Assembly: GCA_963585895.1 (NCBI GenBank)
Contig: CAUZXS010005779.1
Location: 1 to 64,000, forward strand
Direction: 5' to 3'
Source of the DNA: Sepioteuthis lessoniana
Lineage: Eukaryota > Mollusca > Cephalopoda > Myopsida > Loliginidae
Length of the DNA stretch: 64,000 nt
Shown here one piece after another: positions 22,252 to 32,396 of the stretch; position 1 is the stretch's first letter; each line of letters begins with the position of its first letter. A program made the position numbers and the translations under genes. The notes below the pieces were generated by a model. It searched no databases. It worked only from the letters and a program-made list of their open reading frames with translations, and was not told the origin of the DNA.

Positions 22252-22775
22252 CTCCTCTGCATGACCAGCATATGGTGCAAGGTTAATTTTTAAGTAGAGT
22301 TTAAACAGTTTGAATCAAGAGTTTTCTTTCTCCTAGATGGGCTGACATTCCAAGGTTAAAGAAATCAGTCTGTCCTACTACTTACTCTGTTCTAACCTAA
22401 CAAAAGGTTACTGAATTAGAAATAACCAAAACGGAGGTTGGAAATGAAATGGAAATCTTTATAACATAAATACAATACTTGCAGCAGTGTGAAGAAGGTA
22501 ACCACTGTTAGTGGTGACTAATTAGCATATTTTAACCCTGATACAATAGTGTCCAATGTATTTATGAGGAATGAAACATACCCATTAATGTTCATAGGAA
22601 GGGTATATAACATACTCATAGCCGGAGTAAAAATAATTAGATTCATACTTTTCCTGAGGGTATTAGGGCTATGTGAAATGCAAACAGCCTCATCAAGGAT
22701 TTACCATGTCCATTTCCTAGTTGCTATGTCCATTTCCTATGACAGTAACTATTATATCATGAGCACCTACATTTC
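22242..22775 (-). mobile_element. SINE D copy, interrupted
   Basis: The 3' part (22242-22388: CAAGGTTAATTTTTAAGTAG, TTCTTTCTCCTAGATGGG) and the 5' part (22585-22775: AGGGTATTAGGGCTATGTGA, AATGCAAACAGCCTCATCAA, CATGTCCATTTCCTA, ATGAGCACC) are separated by about 190 bp of other sequence. CATTTCCTA is duplicated locally. Confidence 0.7.
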
Positions 22776-22989
22776 TATTAATAAATTTCACTCCATTTGT
22801 TGATTCTTACCATTTCTTCCATCCCTGATATCCAGCAGGTAGTACAACATTCTATGTAAGGTCTGTTGCCCCTCTACAACATAATGAAACTGTCTTTTCC
22901 TAAACACTAAACAACAAAAGCATTTGGATAATTTACAAGTATTAATACCACTCATCAGTCTTCATGGATCTGGGGTTGGATCTTTGTTT

Positions 22990-23230
22990 TGTTTTGGTTT
23001 CTTTTTAATGGCATATCAAATTTTATGGGTTATTTACTGTCAAAGCCATCCTGGTAGAAGAACAGCATCAATACTATTTAACCTATACCTGGGGGATAAG
23101 TGGTTTCATGCCTTTCCAAGGGGTATTTATTACACCAAAAGTGAACAAAATAGCATAATTGGAATTTGAACTAACTTACTTCCAGGCTGCAGTTGAGCAC
23201 CTTAGCTATTAAGCCACAAGGATTCTTTCC
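22990..23230 (-). mobile_element. SINE A, nearly full length
   Basis: GGTTTCTTTTTAATGGCATA, ATTTACTGTCAAAGCCATCC, GTAGAAGAACAGCAT, CCTTTCCAAGGGGTATT and the tRNA-like head (CAGTTGAGCACCTTAGCTAT, TAAGCCACAAGGA). Confidence 0.75.
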
Positions 23231-23319
23231 CTGGATCTAAGAGCAGATCTGAGTAAGATTATATGGAAAACTGAAAGTTGCTTATGCTGCAAATCTTCCC
23301 TTTTCAAAAGAATTGATTA

Positions 23320-23660
23320 ACTTTAATGGCACTCAACCTATCTAGGGTTATTTTATGCTTATAAGTAAGGAAATCACATTCATTGTACATTCACATTTAC
23401 ATTTTCCATATAGTTGTTTCTTAAGATGTTTTTTATACATGGTCCTATCAATTATGAAATAATTTTTAAACAGATCTATTTAACCCATAGGTACAAAGTG
23501 GACCTGGGAGTAATAGCAATGAAGAGATACTCCACACTCCCAAGTGCTCCAGAACTGGCGTCTCACTATCAGATGCAGTTTAGTGTCATACCCAGGACAT
23601 CCTTTTTTGAGAGGAGGGTCTAACCCTTCGATAGGGGAGACAGTCAATGTATTCTAAGCC
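23320..23660 (-). mobile_element. SINE B variant
   Basis: Begins with a variant 3' module (TTTAATGGCACTCAACCTAT, GGTTATTTTATGC), then GTGGACCTGGGAGTAATAGC, TTTAGTGTCATACCCAGGAC and CAGTCAATGTATTCTAAGCC. The same variant 3' module occurs at 61.3 kb. Confidence 0.65.
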
Positions 23661-23867
23661 CTACTAATAGGGTTGTTTTACAAGAGAAGGGCAAGGCACT
23701 ATCTAACTCGGCATTAGTGTCCGTGCAGGAATTGCCAAGGCAAGTTGGAATCCTTAGACAGTCTGATGCAACATTAGATTGTCCTAAGGATTCCAAATCT
23801 TGATTTTGAATTTAGAGTTTTGCCTTCTCCTAGACAACATGCCACACATTCTACTGAACATCACTGT

Positions 23868-24010
23868 TCGGGTTTTGAATTCAGAGTCTTTTTTCTCTGA
23901 GAATAGTTACCCTACCAAGGCTAGAGAGCCTAGTCTGCACTACTATTTTACCTATGATGGGAGAAGAAAAGATGGGTTCATGCCTTTCCCAAAATCATTA
24001 GAATAAAATA
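23868..24010 (-). mobile_element. SINE D fragment
   Basis: GAATTCAGAGTCTTTTTTCT, ACCCTACCAAGGCTAGAGAG, CCTAGTCTGCACTACTATTT and TTCATGCCTTTCCCAAAAT. It ends about 120 bp beyond the donor of the next TCAIM exon. Confidence 0.65.
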
Positions 24011-24129
24011 AAACACAGTCTGGTGAAAATTTTTCTATGACAATACCGACTGCACCACTTATTCTATCTTTAGAAGTTTGCTACACCTGATATTTTCATT
24101 TTTTCGGATAATAAGATTCAAACACTTAC

Positions 24130-24353
24130 CTTCCAATATTTTCTCAATTTTGTTTGAATTTTCAGCATAAAGTCGATCAAAACTTCTCAGACAGCCTCGA
24201 TAATGTGTGTTACCCCAAACGCTGGCCCATCGTAGTTCTTGTAGCTTGAGTTTGTTCTTTAAATCTGAACTTAGACGATCAATATCATCTTGTATCGCCC
24301 GTGTCATCACCGACAATCTTTGTGCTTCTGCTACATTCTTCTCTAACCATTTC
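24130..24353 (-). CDS. TCAIM: TCAIM, internal exon beside the satellite
   Basis: 224-bp exon. Acceptor CTCTTTCTTTAAG before GAAATGGTTAG; donor TTGGAAG before GTAAGTGTT. Phase 2 in and 1 out, consistent with both neighbours. It encodes KWLEKNVAEAQRLSVMTRAI, a coiled-coil-like DIDRLSSDLKNKLKLQELRW and SVWGNTHYRGCLRSFDRLYA. The RWxxxWG motif followed by a SFDRL/SLSRL helix is diagnostic of TCAIM (vertebrate DIRWQRSWGIAHRCSQLHSL). The 25-bp satellite begins about 80 bp upstream of the acceptor in transcript terms. Confidence 0.92.
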
Positions 24354-24431
24354 CTTAAAGAAAGAGAAAAACACAAAGCTGCACAGTAAATTCATATTGA
24401 AATAAAAACAACACTGAATAAGAATATTTTA

Positions 24432-25475
24432 ATGTAAAAGAAATGTCCCAAAAATGAGGTAAAAGAAATGCCCCAAAAATAAGGTAAAAGAAATGTCCCA
24501 AAAATAAGGTAAAAAAAATGCCCCAAAAATAAGGTAAAAGAAATGCCCCAAAAATAAGGTAAAAGAAATGTTTCAAAAATAAGGTAAAAGAAATGCCCAA
24601 AAAATAAGGTTAAAGAAATGTCCCAAAAATAAGATAAAAGAAATGCCCCAAAAATAAGGTAAAAGAAATGTCTCAAAAATAAGGTAAAAGAAATGTCCCA
24701 AAAATAAGGTAAAAAAAATGCCCCAAAAATAAGGTAAAAGAAATGTCCCAAAAATAAGGTAAAAGAAATGTCCCAAAAATAAGGTAAAAGAAATGCCCCA
24801 AAAATAAGGTAAAAGAAATGTCCCAAAAATAAGGTAAAAGAAATGTCTCAAAAATAAGGTAAAAGAAATGTCCCAAAAATAAGGTAAAAGAAATGTCCCA
24901 AAAATAAGGTAAAAGAAATGCCCAAAAAATAAGGTTAAAGAAATGTCCCAAAAATAAGATAAAAGAAATGCCCCAAAAATAAGGTAAAAGAAATGTCTCA
25001 AAAATAAGGTAAAAGAAATGTCCCAAAAATAAGGTAAAAGAAATGTCCCAAAAATAAGGTAAAAGAAATGCCCCAAAAATAAGGTAAAAGAAATGTCTCA
25101 AAAATAAGGTAAAAGAAATGTCCCAAAAATAAGGTAAAAGAAATGTCCCAAAAATAAGGTAAAAGAAATGTCCCAAAAATAAGGTAAAAGAAATGTCTCA
25201 AAAATAAGGTAAAAGAAATGTCCCAAAAATAAGGTAAAAGAAATGTCCCAAAAATAAGGTAAAAGAAATGTCCCAAAAATAAGGTAAAAGAAATGTCCCA
25301 AAAATAAGGTAAAAGAAATGCCCCAAAAATAAGGTAAAAGAAATGCCCCAAAAATAAGGTAAAAGAAATGTCCCAAAAATAAGGTAAAAGAAATGCCCCA
25401 AAAATAAGGTTAAAGAAATGTCCCAAAAATAAGGTTAAAGAAATGTCTAAAATGAAATGTAAAAGAAACATCAAA
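24432..25475. repeat. 25-bp satellite array, about 40 units
   Basis: Plus-strand unit AAAAATAAGGTAAAAGAAATG + TCCC-type variable bases. Variants (TGCCCC, TGTCTC, TGCCCA, AAGATAAAAG, GGTTAAAG) recur in the same order 325 bp (13 units) apart: the run starting at 24596 is matched at 24921. The array therefore grew by block duplication. As transcribed with TCAIM the unit is about 72% pyrimidine. With no stop in any minus-strand frame it yields long but meaningless open frames. Confidence 0.97.
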
Positions 25476-25679
25476 AATATTAATGTAGAGTCAAAATTAA
25501 ACAATTTTATTTTATCAAGTTTAGTAACATGTTCGTAGAAGCTGAAGGGAGAAGTGCCTTTCCCAAAGAGATTAAAACACTGAACAAGATATTGGTTGGT
25601 TGGTTGGTTGTGTTTTATGGCATATCAATTTGTAGGGAACAAATAAATAAATTAAAAAAATCAAAATTAAATTTAAAAA

Positions 25680-26290
25680 AAAAATAAATAAATAAAAAGA
25701 AAACTACTAAATTTGCAGAAAACTCCCAGAGGTCCATAACAGGAAAAGGGGATGACGCATGCATAAAAGAAAAAAGGCATTTTCCTCTTGACAAAGGGAA
25801 CGATATTATCTTTCTCTTTCAGGCAGTGACCAGCGGATTGATAACCTCGTGCTGGTGTTTTGGGCACCATGCATACGTCTTTGGACGTAGCATCGGTTAG
25901 TCCCTTCACCCAGTAGCAGCTCTCTCTCTATCGGTCAGCACTATGCTGACCCACAAATGAACTATAGACTAACTCTTACTGGATTTTGACAAACTTCCAA
26001 AAGAAAACTAAACCTTATGGAAGCCCGAAATACCAAATGAGGACAAATACATACATGAAACGAAATAACGTATTTTTGACACCTTAACTGGGGGATTCAA
26101 CCATTTCAATGTATTCAGGAAAAACTCCCTCATCCACGGAATGGTTGTTGAACCCAGTAAATAAAGGAAAGTATAAAAGAAACGTCTTCGTCTCATATCT
26201 GTCCTGTCTTTTCTTTTTGTATAATTCTTTTTGGAACTTTCTTTGGCAAGGCATTACACCGACTAACTAACGTGGGGGTAAAATAAAATA
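25680..26290. mobile_element. Unassigned element, possibly a solo LTR (fossil)
   Basis: Less AT-rich than its neighbourhood and unlike every other repeat in the window. On the plus strand an AATAAA (about 26160) and a TATA-like GTATAAAAGA (about 26172) lie close together. A group A/B 3' end sits directly to its left (25595-25640). No coding blocks, target duplication or paired copy seen. The LTR reading is weak. Confidence 0.25.
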
Positions 26291-26344
26291 ACCAAAATAT
26301 GGAGTCAGATATCTAACACCAATGCTACCAATGTAACATAAGCC

Positions 26345-26800
26345 TAAACCCCACAAATTCATGTAGGTTATTGAGTACTAAATCCTGTTTATTTATGTAT
26401 ATATATGATTTGTACATGAATAGTTTCTAGGTAACATTATTTTTAAAATGAATCAAAGCTCATTTGATTGCACAGAGTTAAATGTTTTCAAGCATTGCTA
26501 TCTAATACTAATTATTCAATTTAATATTAACCATTTGTTTGCACACAGTAAAATGGTTTTGAATATAGTAAATGATAGAATAGTTCAATTTGACCCATAG
26601 ATGAGACTCTAACAGGTACTACCACACCAGATCAGAGTGGACCTGGGAGTAATGGCAATGAACAGGCACTCTAAATTCATTAAAGATCCTTGACTAGAAC
26701 CTCACTATCATATAGTTTAGTGTCATATCCAAAACCTGCAGTGATACAGTCAATGTATTCTACAGACCCAACCAACTGGACTACTGAACAAAAATATTTT
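26345..26800 (-). mobile_element. SINE B copy
   Basis: CATGTAGGTTATTGAGTACT, the (TA)-rich module end, two internal satellite units with TTAAATGTTTTCAAGCATTG, GAGACTCTAACAGGTACTAC, GAGTGGACCTGGGAGTAATG and GTCAATGTATTCTACAGACC in order. It lies in the TCAIM intron at 24.35-27.9 kb. Confidence 0.75.
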
Positions 26801-27059
26801 AACATAAAATAAGATCTTATTTTATATAAACAAAACTTTTTAAAAATATAATACATTTCTTTTATGGTATGAAACTGATTAAGAGAGATAACTATTAAAT
26901 GCTAATTAAAGATTACTTCATGCTATTACTGACATAAGATAGCAATCAGAATAAAATATGGTATTATCAAATAGTATAGTTTTAGCAATAGTGATTATTT
27001 GTTTTTTGTTTTTTTTTAGAAATAAATTCATTTTAAAAGTTCATGTAAATCTTGTATCA

Positions 27060-27172
27060 CAGCTTGTAAAAAGTTCAAAGAAGAAACTGAGAAAATCTTG
27101 ACAGATCCAATGATCAAGGATGAAGATTTGGACTTTGTAAACCTTGTCAAGTTCATATCACAACTTTGGAAA
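27060..27172 (+). other. Short coding-looking stretch on the opposite strand
   Basis: After TGTATCACAG the plus strand reads a 34-residue run, FKEETEKILTDPMIKDEDLD followed by FVNLVKFISQLWKF and a TAG stop. The mix of charged and hydrophobic residues looks more protein-like than the AT-rich surroundings, and a splice acceptor could precede it. It may be a terminal exon of a nested gene or a retrocopy scrap. Not recognised. Confidence 0.2.
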
Positions 27173-27239
27173 TTTTAGAATGGTAGATCAAATGCCAGTT
27201 GATCAAAAACATTTGCATTTTATGCAACATAGTCCAAAT

Positions 27240-27900
27240 GTCGTCATGATTGAAATGTAATAAGCTTTAGTATTTATGATTACCCTTTCAATCTTTAAAA
27301 AAAGAAAATGTACACCCTTCAATCTTATTCACATGGTTAAGTCTTTCTTAAAAAAGAAGAAAAGAATACAAGTTGTTGAATAAATGTTAAATACAATGGT
27401 ACTAGTTTAGAATTGATGTCTGTTGAGGAATGCAAAGAAATGAACACAGCAAACTATGACATCACACAGTTTCGTATACAATATTGAACTCTTTTCAGTT
27501 TAAATTAATAAACCCAAACTTAACCTTTAAAAAGAAGAAAAAAACTCACTGAAAGTGCATTCTACTTTCTTATATTTAAAAAATAAACTGTTATTTTTTT
27601 CATTGTTATTTTGATTTCATTTAAATGCAAAAGTAGGTTTCCATATTGTATACAACATTATGTGATATCATACTTTGTTGTGTACATTTCTTTAGATTCC
27701 TGAACAGATATTTATTCTAAACAAATACCATGTATTCAGTTTGTGGCATTATAAGCTTTCCTTCCTGAGTTGCATATATTTAGGTGCGATAATGCATGTG
27801 TGTAATTCTTTGCATTTACTAAATTCTATGTAACTTGATATTAAGTTTAATGGCCATCAAAGGCAGCTTTTAAGTGAATAGTTCATAAATAGAAGCAAAC
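27240..27900. other. Intronic AT-rich DNA, nothing recognised
   Basis: No SINE landmarks, frames or tandem repeats seen between the SINE B at 26.8 kb and the upstream TCAIM exon, apart from the short stretch at 27060-27172. Confidence 0.4.
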
Positions 27901-27904
27901 TTAC

Positions 27905-28133
27905 TGTAGAGTTATTTGTGGTTTCATTTTCATTGCATCGGCTGAACGCATTGCTTTGTAAAATGTATGGTCCCAGTTGACAAGGCTATGACTTGATCGT
28001 GATTGAGACATCTTAGTTGAACTGCTTTCAATGGTATTTACATAGTCGACAGGCAAGTTGCAAGCCTTCAGGATAGTTTTGATGGTTGTCCTCAGATCTC
28101 GGGAAAACAATGAGATTTCTATACGTTTAAAAA
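27905..28133 (-). CDS. TCAIM: TCAIM, first coding exon found in the window
   Basis: 229-bp internal exon. Acceptor TTTGTTATTTTTCAG before TTTTTAAACG; donor CTCTACA before GTAAGTTTG. Phase 1 in, 2 out. It encodes FKRIEISLFSRDLRTTIKTI, LKACNLPVDYVNTIES and SHSLVNWDHTFYKAMRS, corresponding to the vertebrate VKFTLHTRDLLSTVLYILNS and PIKWDKSYYSF segments. The open phase at its 5' end shows that at least one more exon lies upstream. The missing part (about 90-100 residues) should hold the mitochondrial leader and J-like domain. Confidence 0.9.
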
Positions 28134-28259
28134 CTGAAAAATAACAAAAAATATGTAACAAAAATAACAAAAAGAAGATATGATGCATGAACCCTCATGG
28201 ACGTCCTAAAAGTAAGAGACAAACATTCACTAATCCAACCTGTTTATTACTATTAAGAT

Positions 28260-28585
28260 AGATGCACTTGTCTCATCCCCAGCTGAGGGGTAAAACTTCT
28301 ACCTAAAAAGGGCAACTAGGTAGAAACTAAACTACATCTAGTGAAGATCCAGTTCTGGTAAGTATGGAGTCCCCTCTTTATTGCTATTACTCCTAGGTCC
28401 ACTGTGACCTGGAGTGGTAGTATATGATACAACTGCAAATTTGTATAAAGAATAGTTATTTGAAGCTAGAATTATTTACAAAGATTAATTATTGTTACTT
28501 GAAATCATATAATTGCTTGTAAAAAGACTTCAGCATTGAATTACCCAACAAAGGTTGACATGTAAAAACAAACATGGAGTCAACT
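28260..28585 (+). mobile_element. SINE B copy
   Basis: CTTGTCTCATCCCCAGCTGA, CTAAACTACATCTAGTGAAG, CCTCTTTATTGCTATTACTC, CTAGGTCCACTGTGACCTGG and the 3' end TTGAATTACCCAACAAAGGT in order. Confidence 0.7.
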
Positions 28586-29139
28586 CAAACTGTTCTTTAG
28601 TCACTTACTTTGAGATCCACTGAGATAATATCTCAACTTTTTATGAATGATCTAATAGATAACCAGTTTCAGAAGATCAAGTTCAACAACCAAGTCACAA
28701 TGTTTACGTTATCATTTTGAATCAAATCAATGAGTGCAATATTGTTAACAACAATGAAAACAATTTTATGGTAAGATAAGGCATTTTATGAATTCAAATA
28801 TATCCATGGCTTTTTGACAAGTAATAACTAGGTAGACTACACTACTTAATTTTTTTCTCTTTTTCTCTTTATCTTTATTTCTTACTCATTCACAAACTTT
28901 CTAAGCTTAAATCTTCTTCTTTTCTTATGTCCCTCTAAGTTCTTTCTCTTTTTCAATTTCTCTTTCTTCAAATTTATTCGTTTTTTGGCTCTCCTCTTCA
29001 CATGCTTCCTTTCTTTGTTCATTTCATTTGTTTACTCAAAGATTTCAGTCAACCAATGCTCATTTTCTCAACTCAATAATACAAGTGATAAAAATGATCT
29101 CATAAGTCATAGACAAATGTGTTTCATACCTAATGGTTT
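28586..29139. other. AT-rich DNA with pyrimidine-rich run
   Basis: The plus strand at 28845-29040 is strongly T/C-rich (TTTTTCTCTTTTTCTCTTT and similar). No gene seen. Confidence 0.4.
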
Positions 29140-29368
29140 GGCTCCTTTGTTTTTAATGGCATATAAACCTTCGTGAGGTATTTAATGCCAAAGCCATCCT
29201 TGTAGAAGGACAGTAATGCCACTATTTAACCCATAGAGAGAATAAGAGAGTTCATACATTTCTCAAGGGTATTAGACTAAAAGTGAATGTAATAGCACAA
29301 CTGGAGTTTGAACTCACATAATATGATATCACAGACCAGCACGTTAACCACTACACCACAGGGACTTT
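29140..29368 (-). mobile_element. SINE A, nearly full length
   Basis: TTAATGCCAAAGCCATCCTT, GTAGAAGGACAGTAATGCC, AAAGTGAATGTAATAGCACA, ACTGGAGTTTGAACTCACAT (B box on the minus strand) and GTTAACCACTACACCACAGG (A box). Confidence 0.85.
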
Positions 29369-29384
29369 TACTTACTTTATATTC

Positions 29385-29525
29385 TAGAACCACAAACACA
29401 CACACATAAACACCCCATCACATGCACAGACACACAGAGACATAATCACATGCACAAGCACACACACAAAATCACATACACATTCACAATCACATACACA
29501 CACAAACATACACACACATGTATGT
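29385..29525. repeat. Imperfect (CA)-rich repeat
   Basis: Runs of CACACA mixed with CACATGCACA, AATCACATAC and CATTCACAATCACATACACA. Low complexity. Confidence 0.9.
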
Positions 29526-29888
29526 TTATACAAAAAAAAATCTCTAATAAAAAACTTTATTCACTGAACACAATGCAACATACTAGCTCTATATAGTACC
29601 AAAATTGTTTTTTCACAATTTCCTAAACCTTAGGCATAAACTAATACCAGACAGGTTGACATACCATTAAAATCAATCAAAATTGTTTTGTAAATTGTGT
29701 ATATAAAGATATTTTGTGGGTTAAACCTTTCAGTCATTATTTATGTTAACCCTATACCATTTTACCTTATCTTTCTTCTCATGACCAAAGAAAAAAACAA
29801 TTTTATGAGTAAATTTTAATTTGTGAAATATATTTTTTGTCAGTCATAATTGAAAGAATAATAGAACTAAAACAAAAACCTGACTGTT

Positions 29889-29997
29889 ATTTAAGTTATG
29901 TAATGTGTTGATCTTTCAATGATCTAACCTCTTCTGGAAGTTTTAAGTTATGTAATGTGTTGATCTTTCAATGATTTAACCTCTTCTGAAAGTTTTC
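29889..29997 (+). repeat. Tandem duplication of 55 bp
   Basis: TTTAAGTTATGTAATGTGTT to CTCTTCTGGAAG is repeated immediately with only a few changes (GATCTAAC/GATTTAAC, TGGAAG/TGAAAG). Confidence 0.9.
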
Positions 29998-30122
29998 AGG
30001 TGTTAGTAATCAAGTTCTCCTCAAATTTGGTTTTTAAAGCAACATAATGATATTCACTCCTGGGATTTATCTCAGGGGACAACTTACCACCTTCAAATAC
30101 ACGTCCATTTTGTGGGGAGGTT

Positions 30123-30370
30123 CTCAAGGAGCTCCTACAAGAAGTTCTCATGGTGTAATGGTTAAAGCACTGGACTGCGGAACTGTAGTAAGCGAGTTCA
30201 AACTCCAGTCATGTTATTACATTCACTTTTGGACAAATACCTTTGGGAAAGGTATGAACCCCCTTATACTCCTAGCTATGGGTTAGATAATATCATTACT
30301 ATTCTTCTAGAAGGATTGCTTTGACATTAGATAACTCACAAAGGTTGAAATGCCATCAGACAAAGAAAAA
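30123..30370 (+). mobile_element. SINE A, full length
   Basis: tRNA-like head TGGTGTAATGGTTAAAGCAC (A box) and GAGTTCAAACTCC (B box), then TATTACATTCACTTTTGGAC, TTGGGAAAGGTATGAACC, CTAGCTATGGGTTAGATAAT, TTCTTCTAGAAGGATTGC and CACAAAGGTTGAAATGCCAT. This is the cleanest group A copy. Confidence 0.88.
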
Positions 30371-30764
30371 AACACAAGGTGATTCATTACTTATAGCTTA
30401 TTCCTTAAAAATCTACTACAGCTTTTTATGAGAAAACTACTTTCCTTGATGTTAAATACCTCTTTATGGTGTTATAGTTAACAAGCTAAGTAGTGAGTTC
30501 AATCCTCACAGGATATTTTTGATGCTAGCTATAAGTTTTTAAAGACATCTTTTATTATTTAATCTTTATTGAACTATGTTAGTAGGACACTGAGTCTGAT
30601 TCTCAGTAAGTGCTCAATAATTCTGGCCTTTAAACTAAGTTTAATAAATGACTATTATACTTTTTTGTTTTGAAATTTCATTGACAGAAGTTTATTTGCA
30701 TATATACAATAATTGATGAATTATTAGCATAGTTCCAATATATAAATATATATATATATATACA
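30371..30764. other. AT-rich DNA, nothing recognised
   Basis: Ends in a (TA)n run directly against the transposon at 30765. Confidence 0.4.
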
Positions 30765-31631
30765 CAGGGTGGAACAATAAAATTGTTGCCCTAGAAAAGA
30801 CGACATGATTCCATTTCCATTTAATTAAAACCGGTTTTCTTTTTGTTGCAGACCATCTACTAGTTGGCCAGTTGTGTAAAAATTCCAAGAGCGATAGGAG
30901 CCTTCTATCATGTCTGAAAGTGACACAATGTTCAACGAGCAAGATCGGAGATGTGCCGCTGTACAAATCATGCTCTCTACCGATCCAAGTTATGACAGCC
31001 AGAACCATCGCTGGATTGCCACAAATAACAGGGACGTGCCCAGGGTGGTGAAATCAAAGTTTCCAGCTACGGTCTTTGGTGTGGTTTCAAGTAAAGGCCA
31101 CATCATGCCACCTCACATCTTGAAAGTCAACACCAAAGTGTACCTGGATGTGCTGAAGTGTGTGGTGATCCCCGGGTGTAATCAGGTGGCCGGTGGCAGA
31201 CCCTGGGTGTGGCAGCAGGACTCAGCGCCGGCCCACAAATCCAAAGAGGCCCAGGCTTGGCTTCAGAAGGAGTGCTACGACTTTGTACCCTTCTCTCACT
31301 GCCCCCCCTCCCCCAACCTGAACCCACTGGACTACTTTGTTTGGTCATATGTCGAGAACATCACCAACATGACCTCCTACAACACCAAAGCCAGCCTGAT
31401 CGCTGCCATCCGCCAAGTATTCGCTGAGCTCCCACCGGCACTTGTGGAAAAGGCAAGCTCCCAGTTCCAGATCCGTATCAAGGCAGTGATTGAGGCTGAA
31501 GGCAGCTACATTGAATAGATGTCAGCTCTACTACATAATCAAGTTACCTGAATTGATTTTTTCAATAAAAGTTTTAAAATAAAGCTGTAGTGTTGTTTTC
31601 TTTAGGACGACAATTTTATCGTTTCACCCTG
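30765..31631 (+). mobile_element. DD37D-type (maT-like) mariner relative with intact ends
   Basis: About 30-bp inverted ends: left CAGGGTGGAACAATAAAATT, right (reverse complement) CAGGGTGAAACGATAAAATT, with TATA flanks. The inside is strikingly richer in G+C than its host region, which suggests a recent arrival from a different base composition. At 867 bp it is short for an autonomous element. Its one protein lacks the first catalytic Asp region, so this is an internally deleted copy. A close relative lies at 38.5-39.3 kb. Confidence 0.88.
30910..31518 (+). CDS. Internally deleted maT/mariner transposase, open frame
   Basis: 202 codons from ATG (MSESDTMFNEQDRRCAAVQI) to TAG. A short N-terminal remnant runs straight into TDPSYDSQNHRWIA, so the HTH region and the first catalytic Asp segment are largely missing. 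The core is VWQQDSAPAHKSKEAQAWLQ then PNLNPLDYFVWSYVENITN: the second Asp in QQD and the third in NPLD, with 36 residues between them, one short of the usual 37. Despite the lost piece the frame is intact. Without the first Asp it cannot catalyse transposition; any product could only bind or interfere. Confidence 0.85.
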   Translation: MSESDTMFNEQDRRCAAVQIMLSTDPSYDSQNHRWIATNNRDVPRVVKSKFPATVFGVVSSKGHIMPPHILKVNTKVYLDVLKCVVIPGCNQVAGGRPWVWQQDSAPAHKSKEAQAWLQKECYDFVPFSHCPPSPNLNPLDYFVWSYVENITNMTSYNTKASLIAAIRQVFAELPPALVEKASSQFQIRIKAVIEAEGSYIE

Positions 31632-31639
31632 TATATAGT

Positions 31640-32345
31640 ATTATTTTGTTAGTAATCACTAACAATACTGCAACAAGTCATCAGTATCTTAAAGACAGAG
31701 TTAAATTATTATTATCAAAAATTCAATAAAAGCTTTTACTTTAAAAATTAATTGCTGTCACTTCAAGTTTCTTGCAACTAATTATCAAATGATGAAATAA
31801 AACCCAAAAGTTATTGACTATCAGTCATCAATTGTAATATTTTAAAATACATACAATCACATACATTATTAGCAAGACAGATTATCAACAGATTCAGATA
31901 AAATGGCTTTGTGACATTTTGCTCTCCAATTCTTGTGAATTGAAGCAACTTGCTCAAATGATCAACAGGTATATCAGAGCTCTAAAGATGTTTTGTGACT
32001 TGTCACTGTACTTGAGATATGGTCTTCCAACATTTCAGTTTTTGCCATGAAGTTAAGGACGTTAGTAATTCTGTCATCTCTCATTTGTATCACATGTTCA
32101 GCTGATTGCAACTGTGATTGTATGAGGAAAGTTTCTTTGCCACTAATATTGCAATTAGCAAAGAGATTAGAATTTGAGATTCTGTCATCCAGTGTGTATT
32201 ACTAACAATCCAATTAAACATCAGTCATTTCTTTCCACACGGTTAAATGATCAAACAGTTCTCTTTCAAACAATTCAGTTTAGCATAACTACACATTTTT
32301 CTGTTAACAAAGTTAAATATAAAAACAGTTCTATTTCAAATAATT
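31640..32345. other. AT-rich DNA with SINE B scraps
   Basis: Mostly featureless. Around 32200-32345 there are group B internal satellite pieces (CAATTAAACATCAGTCATTT, TCAAACAGTTCTCTTTC). Confidence 0.45.
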
Positions 32346-32396
32346 CAGTTTAGCATAAATACACAGGTTAAAGGACAATGTTTTTATCGTAACCAA

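Noticed and set aside
24432-25475. Regular spacing reminiscent of a CRISPR array
   Set aside because: There are no distinct spacers; the whole unit repeats head to tail. The sequence is a eukaryotic intron.
24392-25504. Long minus-strand frames rich in Phe/Leu/Tyr that look like a membrane protein
   Set aside because: They arise from a 25-bp satellite whose unit has no stop in any minus frame. Because 25 is not a multiple of 3, every frame stays open and repeats every 25 residues.
30150-30215. tRNA-like A and B boxes as working tRNA genes (also in groups C and D)
   Set aside because: All sit in multi-copy units with common bodies, lack a full cloverleaf and vary in the anticodon region. They are SINE heads.
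31127-31427. Two Pro/Ser-rich frames inside the maT-like element
   Set aside because: Other-frame shadows of the transposase in GC-rich DNA.
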